A stretch of 64,000 nt of DNA from Nematostella vectensis (GCF_932526225.1 NC_064035.1:12902566-12966565); one strand, 5' to 3'. Shown: positions 23,201 to 35,784, numbered from the stretch's first letter. The notes: generated by a model from the sequence alone, not told the origin. Program-made: numbers and translations.

Positions 23201-26200
23201 GCCACACAATGTTGGGCAAGTGGTACCAAGTGGACTGTGAACTGTGCCAAAAACGAAACAGGGGAAATATCAGAAGTGACATAATCAGCATAACTAGCCA
23301 GACGTTGATGACGGTAGACACTTTGCCAAAAGCCCAAAACATAATGGAAAAGTCCAAGCTCAATCTGAAAGAGAGCCAGGAAAATAGATTAGAATTCTAT
23401 ATTGTTTGAAGATCGGGGGAGGGGGAGGATTTGTTCAAAAGCAAAGTAATGTGTCTTTGTTTTGCAGAAAATAGCAAATAAAGTAACAAACTTATGAATG
23501 GAACCTCTAATCCATTAAAAAAATTTTGATCCACTCCTGAGGGGAGGGAAGATTTGAAAATCCTTCTTAATTGGCAGGGCTGTTGTAGTATAATCATGAA
23601 ATGGAATATCTACTGTACAAACAAAATGCAGCATAAAATTCAAAAAAATGAATTTGGTAGATATTTACCGTCCAGTGTCGATGAAGTCATAGATGACAGT
23701 ATTCAAAACAAAAACTGCAAGCAATGCAACAAAGATATTGTAGATAGTCTGGACATGACTGACTTGTAGTAGATCCCTAAGAATTAATTGAACAAGAGTT
23801 TAGTGTTTTTCATGGCTTTTTGTTCTTTATCACAGTATTACTTCTAAAATCTTGCTATTATGATCATCAAGTTCAAAACTCACGTTAGCATAGAATTTCT
23901 TGCTTTGAACACTTTATTTCCATTACTTTTATCTCTACAACAAAAACATGAGCAAATAAGTAATATGTGGCCATCTAGAATGTTGACAAACACTCAGATA
24001 AACAGAAGAATAAACATTACAGTTTGTTGAACAGATGATTGGACAGAAAGTCAGATAAACAGACAAAACAGGGGTTATAAAGGGATGGCCATTGACCAAA
24101 CCCCACCACCCCCACCACCCCAACAAGCTTTTGTCTTTTTGGGGGCCTGCTGCTTCCCCGCTCTTTTGAGAATTTGGATTTCATGAAGGTAAATGTAATG
24201 CAGGAGAGAACACACAAAAAGATCATTTTTTTTTCACACCAATAATAAATTCTGCTTTTTGAGGGAGGTAAAGTTTACTTTGGGCTCCCTGTGGACAAAG
24301 AGAGTCACACATGCTCCACCACAATTATTGTTGTTGCTTTTTTTTTGGGTAAAATCCAGTTTTTCAATCAAAAATCCTTACCTTGTCAAAAGGCAATACA
24401 GGTGTTGAATGTACAACAATTTCTTTGGAAATGCATGAAATGGCTTTAAACACTCAGTTGATAGGATGTGAAACTTTCCTATAAATGTATTCTATTTTGT
24501 TTTGTGTTTTAAAAATAAAGAATGTACCTAAATTCAGGCGTGTACCCAGGATTGGCTGATGAGGGGTGCACAGTCAATGTTATCATATGGAAAAAGCATA
24601 GTATTTAAAGATTACTTACAGTCAAACCAGGTCAAGCGTGACCCCTAGAGCCGATTATTGGAGTTAATTATTTGAAATTTCATTTGATTACTTGCCGAGA
24701 TGTTTCCATTCTTGAAACAAGTATTCGAATTTTAGAATGAACTCACCTCTTTCTGTTAGTCACATGCTGTATGAACTCAACAAATGGGCCAAAAATAGAA
24801 CCACTGTTTTTATCCAAGTCAAGAGATTACAAAAGATTTGTGTGAATTTATTATGGATCCTATGAAAGTGTTTCATTGCGAATCTTTAAAAACCCCTATC
24901 ACAAATAGGGGGGGGGGGAATTCAACTTGGCCTATGTGGTTTAAGGCGGTAGCACTTTCGACTTAGGAGGAGCTCGTTTTCCCTTATTGTAATTGCATAT
25001 AGATGCCTTTATTCCACAATAGTGTTCATGTACAAACATGGCTGAAGATGAAAATTGTAAAGCACCTATGCCCCCTCCCCCCCCCCCCCACGCACACACC
25101 AAAAGCCCCCCTTTCTCCTATCCTCAGAAACATTAGATATTAGGAAGAGAAAATTATGAATGATTAAGGGAATGCAAGATTTAGAAAAAAAAATACATTC
25201 ACCAATACAAAATTGTGAAAAATATAAATGAAATATAACATGACACCATTAAATTAGAGAGAAGAGAAACATGAGGCTGGAGAAAATGGGGACATTCACC
25301 TCCTCCTCCCCTCAACCCCCCCCCCCCCCCCCCCCCCGCTCCTCATCCCTTGGGCTATAGTAGGGGGGATACAGACAATGAGGTGTCCCACCCCCTATGT
25401 TGACACCCCCCTTATGGCATAACCCTGTGAAAGTGTTCATTCTGTGTGCTGGACATACTTTATGGGTCTAATGGGTGACTTTTATAAATTTGTATATATT
25501 CTAAAAAGCCCCATTTTTGTACAAATTATAGACTATATAGGTAAATCATAGGAGGTAAAATTTGTTTTTAAAATATCACGGCCAGACCTATTGAGCTCTG
25601 TGGGGCTATCAAAATAGATTATCAAATTATCAAAATGAAAATAAAAGACCCATTGTGAAATAATCAATCTTACACGATAAAGTGGCTAAAATTAATCGCA
25701 GTCTATCGTACCATTCTCATACGATTTTCACTTGAAGAACTTTATCGACAGATTGAAGTTATTTATAAATGATTAACGGTAGAAAGATTCGATTTCCTCA
25801 TACTTTATATTTGCTTCCATAGAGGAATAAGAACTTCTTGAAATAAATTTTGCATATGCTATCCCCTTCTTACCGCAAAATCTCCTGCTGATAAATCGTC
25901 AAAGTCAAACAAATAACCACACACACGGCAGATAAGTAGGTCAAGCTAGACGATGAAACGAATGAATCAAAAGATTACTTACAGAAATCGATCAGCATTT
26001 AGATCCTCGTCAGACGACTCCAGATCTCGCAACACACCATCGAATAAATCGTTTAATTGACCGTCGATCTGCTCCAAAACCTCTTCACGAAGTTTCTATC
26101 GTTAGATAACAAATACACCATTTAGAGTTTCATCCCAGGACATCAAATTATAGGATAAACGGAGCCCGGCTATCTCTCAAATCCCTATATTCTCTCTTTA

Positions 26201-26400
26201 CCTCTGTTCGTCGGCGAAGTTCCTGAGCTCTAAGCGCATTCTGGTTAGCGTTGAAATGGTGGGTTTTTAGCGCTGAAACAAATACTACATTTGGTACACG
26301 TCTCAATAATTTTGTTGGGAAACCCATGGTTAGGAAAGTTACCTCCGTTGTTAGAATTTGGTCCCCGATAGCGTAAACTCGACCCCTCAGCTTCGGCCAT
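20282..26400 (-). CDS. SOAT1: sterol O-acyltransferase (ACAT), MBOAT family
   Basis: Fifteen exons: 26400-26343, 26272-26202, 26095-25983, 24803-24747, 23934-23884, 23776-23669, 23364-23094, 23018-22937, 22628-22511, 22074-21937, 21850-21715, 21602-21504, 21040-20911, 20608-20457, 20344-20282. All phases agree and give 548 residues, against about 550 for human SOAT1. The enzyme joins a fatty acyl-CoA to cholesterol in the ER membrane. Diagnostic motifs: FYKDWWN at residues 399-405, spanning an exon join; the catalytic His in AHEY at 454; the C-terminal [10 protein letters not shown] segment typical of SOAT rather than DGAT1; and PRSW near the end. The N-terminus is hydrophilic and helical, as in SOAT tetramerisation regions. 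Vertebrates have SOAT1 and SOAT2; this gene is equally related by eye, so the symbol marks the family. Starts 337 bp from the phosphagen-kinase gene, head-to-head. Confidence 0.95.
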
Positions 26401-26736
26401 GGCGATGAGTGGAGTTTAGTTGCGCCACGCGGCCTGGCCTTGTTTCACCTCGTACTTTTACGTCACTCACTTGTCAAAAGGTCAAAGTAAAGAAAATCAA
26501 AATCTCAAAGGTCCTGAAATCTCGTGAAAACACTTTTAAACAGCAAACCCAGCGACAACATGAGAACTTTACGGACAGTTTGTGTTCAACTCTTTTATTG
26601 GGGACTGGTAACTAATACTTATCCGGGTAGAACAATCGAATAATTGTTCGAATTAACTAATTATCATCAGTTGGAACACATCGGCGAAAAAGACATCAAT
26701 CCTTACAAAAATGATTGACTTAAGAACTAGAGAAAA
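26401..26736. promoter_or_regulatory. short bidirectional promoter region
   Basis: 336 bp separate the start codons of SOAT (minus) and the phosphagen-kinase homologue (plus). It contains TTACGTCA at 26458-26465, an ATF/CREB-type site. No TATA box is evident on either side. Transcription starts cannot be read from sequence. Confidence 0.5.
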
Positions 26737-29700
26737 ATGACAAACAAATCGCTTGACGATTCAAAGGATTCGCTGCGTTCTGTATCAGTAGAGAAAGCAT
26801 TGCTAGCCGCTACAGCTTTCGGATGCGGGGTGTACTTGGCCAGGGAGCTGTACCTACGATTGTCCGGGCGTGGCATGTCGAGTGAGGAATGGAGGAGGAG
26901 GAACGGCTATCTACGTTTCCCCGCGTATGGTAACTTTCCTGATCTGAGCCTTAACAACACGCTAATGGCAAAGTATTTGACTCCAGAGATGTACGAGAAA
27001 CTTAAGTGAGTAACAAAACATAAGAAAATCAGTACAGTTAGGCAACACGTCACCGGTGTGACCTACGGGATAAAATTATTGTAATGTCAGCGTTATGCCA
27101 AACTTAAGGAGAATGGGAGGGGGGGGGGGGGGGGGCTGGGGGATGGAATGTGAGCGAAGAAGACCAAATATAGAGCTGACAGAGGTATCACAGATATAGT
27201 GTGATTTAGAGTCCTGAATATAGGAAGTCCGGTGGCATGCTCCCTAGAGTCGAAATCGGGATCTTATTGAATATTTATCATTTATTTTTATACCATTGAT
27301 CAAAAAAACCTCAAAAGATCTCAGAGTATACAGTATACGGAATGATTGACAACGCATGCGCAAATTTACGCCCTCTGTGATTCTATAAATACTACAAAAC
27401 TATCCGCTTAGCTGTAAAGCTTTTACAGAACAATGAAATTCTTGTGTTTTGTTTTTCAAATGCAGAAACAGAAAAACGTCAGGAAAGTTCACACTCGAGA
27501 AACTCATCCAAGTAGGAGTTGATTGTCCCAGCGTGCCGTGGGGCCGTGCAGCAGGCGTGGTCGCTGGCGATGAAGAGACGTACACGGTGTTCTCACCAAT
27601 ACTCGACAGTGTTATCAAGGACCTACATGATTACGGACCCGAGGAAAAACAAAAGAGGGACGTGGATTGTAAAGGGCTTCGAGACGCGACCATCCCGCGG
27701 GCAAAATGGAAGGCCACTAGAATCACCGCATGGCGCTCTTTAAAGGGGTACCGCTTTCCAGCTGCTTGCGGGCGCCTGGATCGAAGGCAGATCGAGCAGG
27801 CCATCCAAAGCGCGCTGAAAAGATTAAAGGGTGACGTTACACGTACACACATGTCTGGCACAGGTCGCCCTGCTAACCTTGCGTTCATGTCTTTTGTTCT
27901 AAGGGGAGGGGGGAAACCATAATTGAATTAAACGTGGTCATAAAAATGATCGTGATCATTTTTCTTTAGGGGAGTTCAAGGGAAAATACTACTCCATAGT
28001 GGATCTCCCAGAAAGCGACCAAAAACACCTCACCGCCAACAATCTAATGTTGGTGCACAACACACCGGAAATGACGTGTTCGGAGCGGTCACGTGACTGG
28101 CCGGATGCTCGGGGGATCTTCTTTACCAGTGACAAAACCTTCGTAGTACACGTAAACGAGGCTGATCATCTCAAGGTGCGTATGTAAAAAAAAAACGCTA
28201 AAATTTAACTGCATTATGGGAAGCCAAATGATTTCGCAAGCCCTGGCAAGGCTGTGCAACGGAGAAAGAAAGAAAAAAAAGAGTAAGTAGCGGTCGCAAG
28301 GCCAGTAGGTAATCTTTGTGATTAAAAAAAAAAATCTTTCGTGGCGTCTTCGGTTGTGCAAGAACCAAGACACCAAAGATAGTTAAAAGTGGTGGATGCA
28401 GGAAAGCGAATGTTTATCACACACTTGGATCTTCACTCCATCCACCACTAAATTTGCTATTCCGTTTTTCAATGTCCCGCGCGCAATTTTGAAATAATTA
28501 CCTCACTGTCTATCCAATCTGTTAGGTGATATGCTGGTCTCAAGGCTCCGATCTCTTCGACACCTATGACCGTTTTCAGCGAGGCCTGAGCCAGTTGGAG
28601 GAAGAGCTTAAACAAAACGACGAAGAATTCGCCCTGTCTGACCACTTAGGCTACATCGTGTCTGATCCACGGCATTTAGGCACGGCCATGGAAGTGCGCA
28701 TGCGAGTTCAATTCCGTCACTTAGCAACGGTATGTTAAACAGCAGCAATGTTAGCCTAGCAAAAATGGGAACCAGCAACAGTTGGAAGCTTAGAAATAAC
28801 TAGTAGCTTAGCAACAAGGAAGGCTTAAGACAAAGCTAGCCTAGCAACTATGGCATCCTAGCAACGATGGGTAAAACATCGATGGGTCACAATAGCCGAC
28901 AGTTTAAGTGGCTTTATTTTCCATGATAATAGAGAGGCACTTAAGGTTATCGTCTCTAGAGTATAGCTATGTGCTATTCAAAACCCTGTGACCCGCTGTG
29001 GTTTACCGTGACAAGACCGGCCTTTCGTTACTTTGGTTTACGTAGAATGTCGCTTGTGTTTGAGTTTCTCCACAGTAACATCACGCTCAAAAGCACGTTT
29101 TTGTTCCAGGATAACAGGTTGCATTTTGCACTTAAGTGTCTCAACATGAAAAGATGCCGTCAGGGTAAGATATTAGCTGTAAAAAATGACCATGAATTGA
29201 CACAATCAATATGAATTACTTTTCCTTTAAAAAAATTTCCTTTCTATCGGATCTCACAGGTATCTCTTCCATCAGCATAAGGAAGGGGCAGTTTGATTGC
29301 TGCAGCATATTGTCCCTGGGAGTCACAGAGGTATTGGCCATAAAAGAATTATGTTTATCGTGACTTTCACATGTCCCCCTTTACATACAGAGTAGAAAAG
29401 ATGTGGATAAAGGAAGGGAAAGATAATTGGTAAAAAGAGACAGGAACGGGATGGGTGAAAAGATGGGGAAAAAACAGGATGTGTGACAAGAGATGCGAAG
29501 GGGATGGGTGAAAAAAGCAGAAGTGGAGGGGTGAAGAAAGCAGAAATGTGGAGGAGTGAAAAGAGCAGAAGTGGAGGGGTGAAGAGAGCAGAAGTGGAGG
29601 GGTGAAAAGAGCAGAAGTAAAGGTGTGAAAAGAGCAGAAGTGGAGGGGTGAAAAAAGCAGAAGTTTGGAGGGATGAAGAGAACAGAAGTGGAGGGGTGAA

Positions 29701-30219
29701 GAAAGCAAAAGTGTGGAGGGTGAAACGAAAGAGAGACTAAGAGGGAGATTTAAGGGGGGAGACCGAGGAAGGGGACGGACAGTAGTAGAATAGGAAGACG
29801 TGAGAGAGACGGGGGAGAGAAAATAACATCGGGACGATAGGGTAACAAGTGTGTGGATTTGTAAAGAAAGGGCAAAAAAGGGGTTGAGAAGGGGTTGAAG
29901 GGCTATTGGATGGGGACACGAGGGTGTGGATTTGGACAGGAAAAGAAACGATTTGGGATAAGAAGATGGGGGTGGGCTATAGGGTAAGGCGACCAGCAAG
30001 CGGGTTGAGGGAATTTTCAGTTTAATCGCAACCCCGCAAAACCTAAACTAAAGTGCGCTTCTCTTGCTGATTTAGGTCCAACTCCTACAAGGTATGGTTG
30101 AGGGAATAAATAAGCTGTCTGGTCTGGAGGCGTTATTAGACCAGGGCCATGAAATCCACGAGGCTTTAAATGACTTGCAGGACGCACCGGTAGTTCTACC
30201 GCAACTACGATTCCAGTAA
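26737..30219 (+). CDS. phosphagen (creatine/arginine) kinase homologue, probable pseudoenzyme
   Basis: Seven exons: 26737-27005, 27466-27863, 27970-28175, 28526-28729, 29110-29164, 29260-29330, 30076-30219. Phases agree and give 448 residues. Family motifs: LMAKYLTPEMYEKLK near residue 75, GVD and VAGDEETYTVF, SLKGYRFP, RDWPDARGI, HLGYI and LGT. The N-terminal ALLAATAFGCGVYLA stretch recalls the leader of mitochondrial creatine kinase. Key residues are lost: the NEED box reads NEAD (Ala287 where the catalytic Glu is expected), the reactive Cys of LTCPSNLGT is Asp338, and the RVRTGRS and KRGTGG nucleotide-binding segments have decayed. ORF and splice sites are intact, so it is more likely a functional non-kinase than a dead gene (inference). 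The exon 2 donor (ACAG/GTCGCC) is weak but phase-consistent. Confidence 0.85.
29460..29730. repeat. about 23-27-bp minisatellite in phosphagen-kinase intron 6
   Basis: Repeats of AGCAGAAGTGGAGGGGTGAA with variants. The purine-rich flanks extend to about 30000. Confidence 0.85.
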
Positions 30220-30345
30220 CAATAGCGAGATTACCATGTTTCTATGAACACTAGCGAGATAACTATGATTCCTGGGACACTATAATAGCGAGATTACTAC
30301 GTGTGTACTACGATTTTATGATCTAACACTAACGAGTTAACTATG
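30195..30345. repeat. degenerate repeat overlapping the phosphagen-kinase stop codon
   Basis: CAACTACGATTCCAGTAA at the coding end is echoed by AACTATGATTCCTGGGA and TACTACGATTTTATGA, each with an AATAGCGAGATTAC-like segment after or before it. Three to four diverged copies of about 40-50 bp. Confidence 0.55.
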
Positions 30346-30779
30346 TGTGAACGGATGCATTCAAGTTGTAATATTAACGAGCTCAGAATCTTAGCAAGGA
30401 GGACATCAGGTGATTAAAGCTTGTTTGATATTTTGAAAACTGCGTCATCATTTCCAACTCAGATCGTATTATCAACTCTACATTGCTTTTTAAAATTGAA
30501 AATCATGATTTTATTGTTCCATTTTGTAAATTCCTTTGTGCAATACCCTCTAGCCAGCCTCAGGGAATACCGTGATATTTCACTTGTTTTGATAAATATT
30601 CTCCAAACACTTAAGCCAGAGCTAAACGCTAAAAAAAACACAATTGACATAGGTGTGTTATAGCTGTGATATTATGCCTTGTTTCAAGGCTAAAATGAGA
30701 AAAATAGAATCCCGAGCAAAAAAAAATTCCGGTCTAAGAAATACCAAACCGATCCAGATCAATCCTTACGAGTGATGTA

Positions 30780-30785
30780 AATAAA
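30780..30785 (+). terminator. candidate poly(A) signal for the phosphagen-kinase gene
   Basis: AATAAA about 560 bp after the stop, followed by a T run. Confidence 0.35.
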
Positions 30786-32564
30786 CTTTTTTTTTTCCGA
30801 ATTTAGTCTATACTATCTGGATTAAAAATCATGCCATTAAAACAGATTTTTCCGAGTGATCTCCCAATGGAAACAACATATTAGCTCACGGTATTGTTCA
30901 CGATTTGCAAAAAGAGATCACATAATAGCGTAACTGATATCATTTTTCTCCACCAGACCCTAGTATCTCATTACCCTTATGAGCAAAACGTCAATTATAA
31001 TAGGCAGCGAATGATACGGTGGGCGCAAGAATTAGCTATTCAAAAAAAAAAAAAAAAAACGGTTTTGATTACTCCGGAATATGAGCTATTACCTAAGCGT
31101 TTTGCCAATCATATCTTTTGTGTGCATCACAGGATACAATTACCAAGATAATGCAAAAGATGTTTTTAATAAGTTTTACAACAAAAGGATACAAAAACAA
31201 TATTAAGTTTTACAACAAAAGGATACAAAAACAATAATATTGTGGTGATTTTTATGTGGTCTTATTAAATGAGATTTTTGACGTTCTTTAAACGGCATTT
31301 TTTTCCTGTCGAGCCAACGTTTTACTTTCGTCATGTCCATTCGTTAAGCATATTTCGATGGCTAAATAGCATGCAATCAACTCAACAACATAAAGACACG
31401 AGCGATGATCGATCTAGTCATAGCCATAAGAAATTAGATGAATAAAAAAGGTGACATTTTGTCGCTCGAGTCAGTAAAATTACTCATGCATTTGTTATGC
31501 ATCCTCTTTAAAATCATTAAGTAGATGCTAAAATAAACGCTTTGTTTAACTAAACATTCTAAAAATCACAGCAACTATAGAAGAGGGTGGATAAAAATCT
31601 TATTACAGCGTTTTCTTGATAATTGATAAGTTAAATAATTCTCACCACCGTCTGTCACCGCAGTAACCCATTTTGACCCACAGAAAAATTTTCTAATCAA
31701 TTGATAGTCTATTTGCTCAAAATCAGAAACAGTCCTCAGTAATTGGCTTTAGTCGTTTCGGTGGCTGATAGTAGATGAATCGTCAATAAATTGGATAGTA
31801 GCCAACAGACACAGGTGAAAATATCATGAACATAGCCTACAAGAATGGCTCCATTATCGCGAATCCAACTGAGAGAGGAATATCGGTGGCAGATTCATTG
31901 AAGTCTGAATAGACCGACGCTTATTTCAATCCACAACTTTGTTGCAAAAAATGATTAAACGATACAAAAACAATAGTTATAAGTAGATTGTTTACTTTGA
32001 ATCAAAATAATATTGACAACCATCGAGAAAAGTAGGTCTCACTGTTGAAACATCCCAAAACACCGCTCTTTTATGTGGAAAGGTGCGAATGGCTTTTGTA
32101 GAATGCAGTAGAAATAGCTAGAGCTATAATCGGTTATGCGTTGCGCACCTGCTCGTCCCTCATTACTTAAGCGTATCATGATAGCACCATCAACGCTACT
32201 ATCGCGATACATTCGCGTGCTAGGCGATTAACGTGAGATAGCAAGCAGCGATAAGTTTGATAGGATTCTGCGAGCTCTGAGAACTCGTCATGTGCAAAAA
32301 GCCAAGGCTAATTACAACGTGAAGGCTTAGAGTACTAGGCGCATTTAGGACGGAAACCGCCCGCGGGCTTACACAAGGGACACCACGGCATGACCCGTCA
32401 TCTACAGCAAAGCCCCTACAGCGAATAATCACGCGCCAAATGCCTTGATTGACAGGTAATCGTCAGCGCGCTCGAATGGTATTCCGGGGCAAGCGATTGC
32501 CTAGCACTTAGTGTGTGAACGTGAATCTGGGCGCTTTTGATGACAACGAAAACAACCTTTTAAG
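30786..32564. other. intergenic, upstream of the homeobox gene
   Basis: No gene seen. A near-perfect tandem duplication at about 31165-31235 repeats AAGTTTTACAACAAAAGGAT plus ACAAAAACAATA. The last 300 bp, before the homeobox start, are richer in GC and CpG. Confidence 0.5.
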
Positions 32565-34916
32565 ATGCTACTGATATATAGAGATGGCTATTTAGCGAGC
32601 ACGACAGAATCGAGAGAGCGCCGACAGTTCGGGATGTATAGTAGCGGGTCGCCAAGCAGTCAATGGGGTCGTCAGTCGGTACTCCTGTACGAACGGCCAG
32701 GGTTTGCAGAGCCAAGAGAGAGGGGTGTTTACCGTACGGCGGACGAGGCAGCTCGGTTCGGGGGAGCTTTCTCTATCAGGTCGATCTTATCGCACAACAG
32801 ATCCCCGCAAACCACAAGTACTAGTGAGTGCTTCCGGGTAGTGCCTCCGTCCTGCGCGTTCCCTGGCCAGGCAGTTTGCTGTGAGGAGAGAGGTGGAAAT
32901 CCCCGTATCTCGGCTACTAGTGACATAGACAAGGCATTGATGCACTGCGACATGGTGACGGCGAGGTCTAAAGTGGAACCGACGAAAAGCCAAGGTGGGG
33001 CTAGTACTAGAGTCTAAGGCGACTTGTTAGGCAAGATCTATTCTCGCATTTGTCATGATATTGAAGTCATGATAGCGTAAATGACTCATAATCATTACTT
33101 GGGCTATTTAGCACATACTAGAAATGATCTTGATGTTTCTCATTTGATTTTAATACCATATTTAGATAAATGATATGATTGATATGATAGCAACTGGCTA
33201 TACTCTTAGGGATCACTATTTACAAGAATTAAAAGGGCAAGAAAAAAAATACCACCCGAACCTTTAATACACTTTGGGCAAGCTTGACAAGAGTCGACAC
33301 CTCAGGAGTGATATTATAATTAACTTTACCGGTTTCATGTAAAAAACGTTAGTATGCCTTATCAAAGTGTAGGAAACCTAGAAAACTACAATAGCAAATT
33401 ATTTGGTTATTAAAAATACCCAAAGAGGGTTTCACACCAGTAATTACCATGCTCTTTTTATTCCCTTTTGGGGTGTTAATTGTATTCACATACTGTCCCT
33501 TAACCGTAAACACTTAAGTCAGTGATGATAGTGACAGATAGCGCAGATATTGACTTATTTCTAAATATAGACTGCTATCGTCAGTCAAATTAGAGGATAT
33601 AGAGTGGAACCCCGATCACTCTAACTCATATTGACTTCAAGTTCCCTTAGAGACTATTTTTTTTATGTGTTTATTATGTTTTTTTACTTAAGGGTCTGAG
33701 TCAACGGAATTCCACTCGTACTTTTTAAAACAGCTTTTTACTGTACGGACGCAGACCCTTACCCAGGATTTTTCTTTGGGGGGAAAGGGGGGGCTGCGAA
33801 ATCCGAAAAAAGGTACCTAATTTTTCTGGGGGAAGGGGGGGAGGGCGTGAGTTTCCTGATTTTTTTATGCCTTCGCAGTATCTCCACGGGCGGGACGTTT
33901 ATTGCCGGATTTGGCTACAAATAAAGTCTGACTTACGAATTAATGACATACTAGAGTGATCTAGACAAACTGTTGAGATATTTCCCAAATTTGGATGAAA
34001 AAAGTCGACCGATGTTCATAATTTAGTTCATATCTACCCCTCCCCCCCCTCAAAACAATGTTGAACTCCTCGTAATATTCATGCTCAATCTCCTAGCATC
34101 ACGTTATACAAAACATTGCTTTGTGGGGGAGGTGGAGGGAGGGATATAAACGTTTTTAGTTAAGCACGTGTGAAATTTGGACTTTTTTTGCACAAAAATC
34201 TGGGTGTCTCAACAGGTTTTGTCCAGGATTGTAGCTTATTCTTTATAGTTTTGTCTATAAAAATAGCCCTCCCCCCCTTGGTTCGGGCCTGGGACGCCCA
34301 ATTGCTCATTCGCTTAAATAAAAAAAAAAAAAACACCCTAGTCACAAAGTGGTACCGTAAAATTCGGGGGGGGGGGGGGCTTATTATTGGAGGGATTTTT
34401 GCGTTTGTATAAAACATTGACCACTGTCTATGGCATTAAATATTACTGTGTTCATGGCCCGGTTTTTTTGGTATATACAGCCCTCCAAGTATAACCCCCC
34501 GGGGCCTATATTCGGGGGGGGGGGGGGCTTATTATTGGGGGGATTTTTGTGTTTCAATGATCGGGGGCTTATATTCGAGGGGGGGCATTTACACTGGGGG
34601 GCTTATTATTGGAATTTTACTAGGCTTAGAGCAGCGGTGAAATAGCTTGAACATTGTCTCGTTTGTTTTGTTTTCAGAAAGCTTGTCAGAGAGAACGCGT
34701 CAGAAGAAAACCAGTAAGCGCTGCAGAACGATCTTCGCGCCGTACCAGCTACAAAGACTGGAGAAAGCGTTTGAGAGGCAGCAGTACGTTGCAAGGGAGG
34801 AGCGGCGTCAGCTCGCAACAGGACTGAACCTGACCGAGACACAGGTCAAGGTGTGGTTCCAGAACCGCAGAATTCGCTTCCGCAAGCACCGCCTAAAAAC
34901 CGCAAACGCGTTGTGA
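32565..34916 (+). CDS. homeobox transcription factor, Not/EMX-like, with eh1 motif
   Basis: Two exons, 32565-32994 and 34678-34916, join in phase 1 to give 222 residues. Exon 1 carries FSIRSIL at residues 69-75, a good Engrailed-homology-1 motif, which recruits Groucho/TLE corepressors. Exon 2 carries the homeodomain at about 156-215 with Phe20, Trp48, Gln50, Asn51 and the [20 protein letters not shown] recognition helix. [15 protein letters not shown] and [13 protein letters not shown] are most like Not and EMX-type homeodomains of the NK-linked class. The protein ends seven residues after the homeodomain, so it has almost no C-terminal tail. Probably a nuclear repressor in development (inference). 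The 1.7-kb intron holds MITE copies. The final codons seed the 75-bp array that follows. Confidence 0.9.
33757..34289. mobile_element. hAT-like MITE, long form
   Basis: Starts CAGACCCTTACCCAGGATTT and ends near CCTTGGTTCGGGCCTG. Shares TTATAGTTTTGTCTA and the G-run interior with the copy at 10348. It lies in the homeobox intron. Confidence 0.65.
34360..34622. repeat. G-run/CTTATTATTGG repeats in the homeobox intron
   Basis: Several copies of poly-G followed by CTTATTATTGGRGGGATTTT at 34365, 34515 and 34596, interleaved with TATATTCG segments. Probably remnants of one MITE family. Confidence 0.55.
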
Positions 34917-35470
34917 AGCCACAAGCAAATATCCCGTGTACTTAGAGCAGTGTATAGCAGGCATCGCCTGAAGATTGCAAACGTCGTGTGAAACCACAAG
35001 CAAATCCCCCGTGTACTTAGAGCAGTGTATAGCAGGCATCGCCTGGAGACCGCAAACGAGCTGTGAAACCACAAGCAAATCCCCCGTGTACTTATAGCAG
35101 TATATAGCAGGCATCGCCTGAAGACCGCAAACGCGCTGTGAAACCACAAGCAAATCTCCCGTGTACTTATAGCAGCGTATAGCATGCATCGCCTAAAGAC
35201 CGCTAACAAGCTGTGAAACCACAAGCAAATCCCCCGTGTACTTATAGCAGTGTATAGCAGGCATCGCCTGAAGACCGCAAACGTCCTGTGAAACCACAAG
35301 CAAATATCCCGTGTACTTAGAGCAGTGTATAGCAGGCATCGCCTGAAGACCGCTAACAAGCTGTGAAACCACAAGCAAATCTCCCGTGTACTTACAGCAG
35401 TGTATAGCAGGCATCGCTTGGATACCGCTAACGAGCCGCAAAACGCGATGTGAAACCACAAGCTTAAAAG
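34880..35470. repeat. 75-bp tandem array made from the homeobox 3' coding end and stop codon
   Basis: Copies start at 34886 (the gene itself), 34961, 35036, 35111, 35186, 35261, 35336 and 35411, an exact 75-bp (25-codon) period. Each repeats GCATCGCCTGAAGACCGCAA plus ACG..GTGTGA, that is, the codons for RLKTANAL and the stop. The array lies before the poly(A) signals, so it would be in the 3' UTR. Confidence 0.95.
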
Positions 35471-35766
35471 ATGTAGAGCTAATAGTAGCAAGGAGGAAAT
35501 TACTGACCTATTGAGAACTACTTTGTAGACAGTGTATGTATAATCGACAAAAAACGGTTGTTTCCAAAATATTTTAACTATTTACGGTCGCCACAAAACT
35601 TTACTTACAATAACCTGCCACTCTGCCCTGAAGCAAGTCCATTCAGGTGTTTTCACTCGGGCACCCTGTGGTTGGAGTTCGGGTTCTTAGCACCAAGCCA
35701 CACACAGGAACCCGAAAAGGTTGGGAGGTTGAAAATGGGAAATGGGAGGTAAGGAGCTTCCGAGGT

Positions 35767-35784
35767 AATAAACTTTGTAATAAA
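35767..35784 (+). terminator. candidate poly(A) signals for the homeobox gene
   Basis: Two AATAAA hexamers at 35767 and 35779, about 850 bp after the stop. Confidence 0.45.

Noticed and set aside
24361-24460. Donor-like GACAAG/GTAAGG on the minus strand in a SOAT intron
   Set aside because: No acceptor and frame give SOAT-like sequence. Exons 24803-24747 and 23934-23884 already join in phase.
29367-29999. 210-codon minus-strand Ser/Pro/Leu frame
   Set aside because: Lies in the phosphagen-kinase intron over a purine-rich minisatellite. Low complexity.
32787-32993. Minus-strand frames opposite homeobox exon 1
   Set aside because: Shadows of the plus-strand coding exon, which carries the eh1 motif and splices in phase to the homeodomain.
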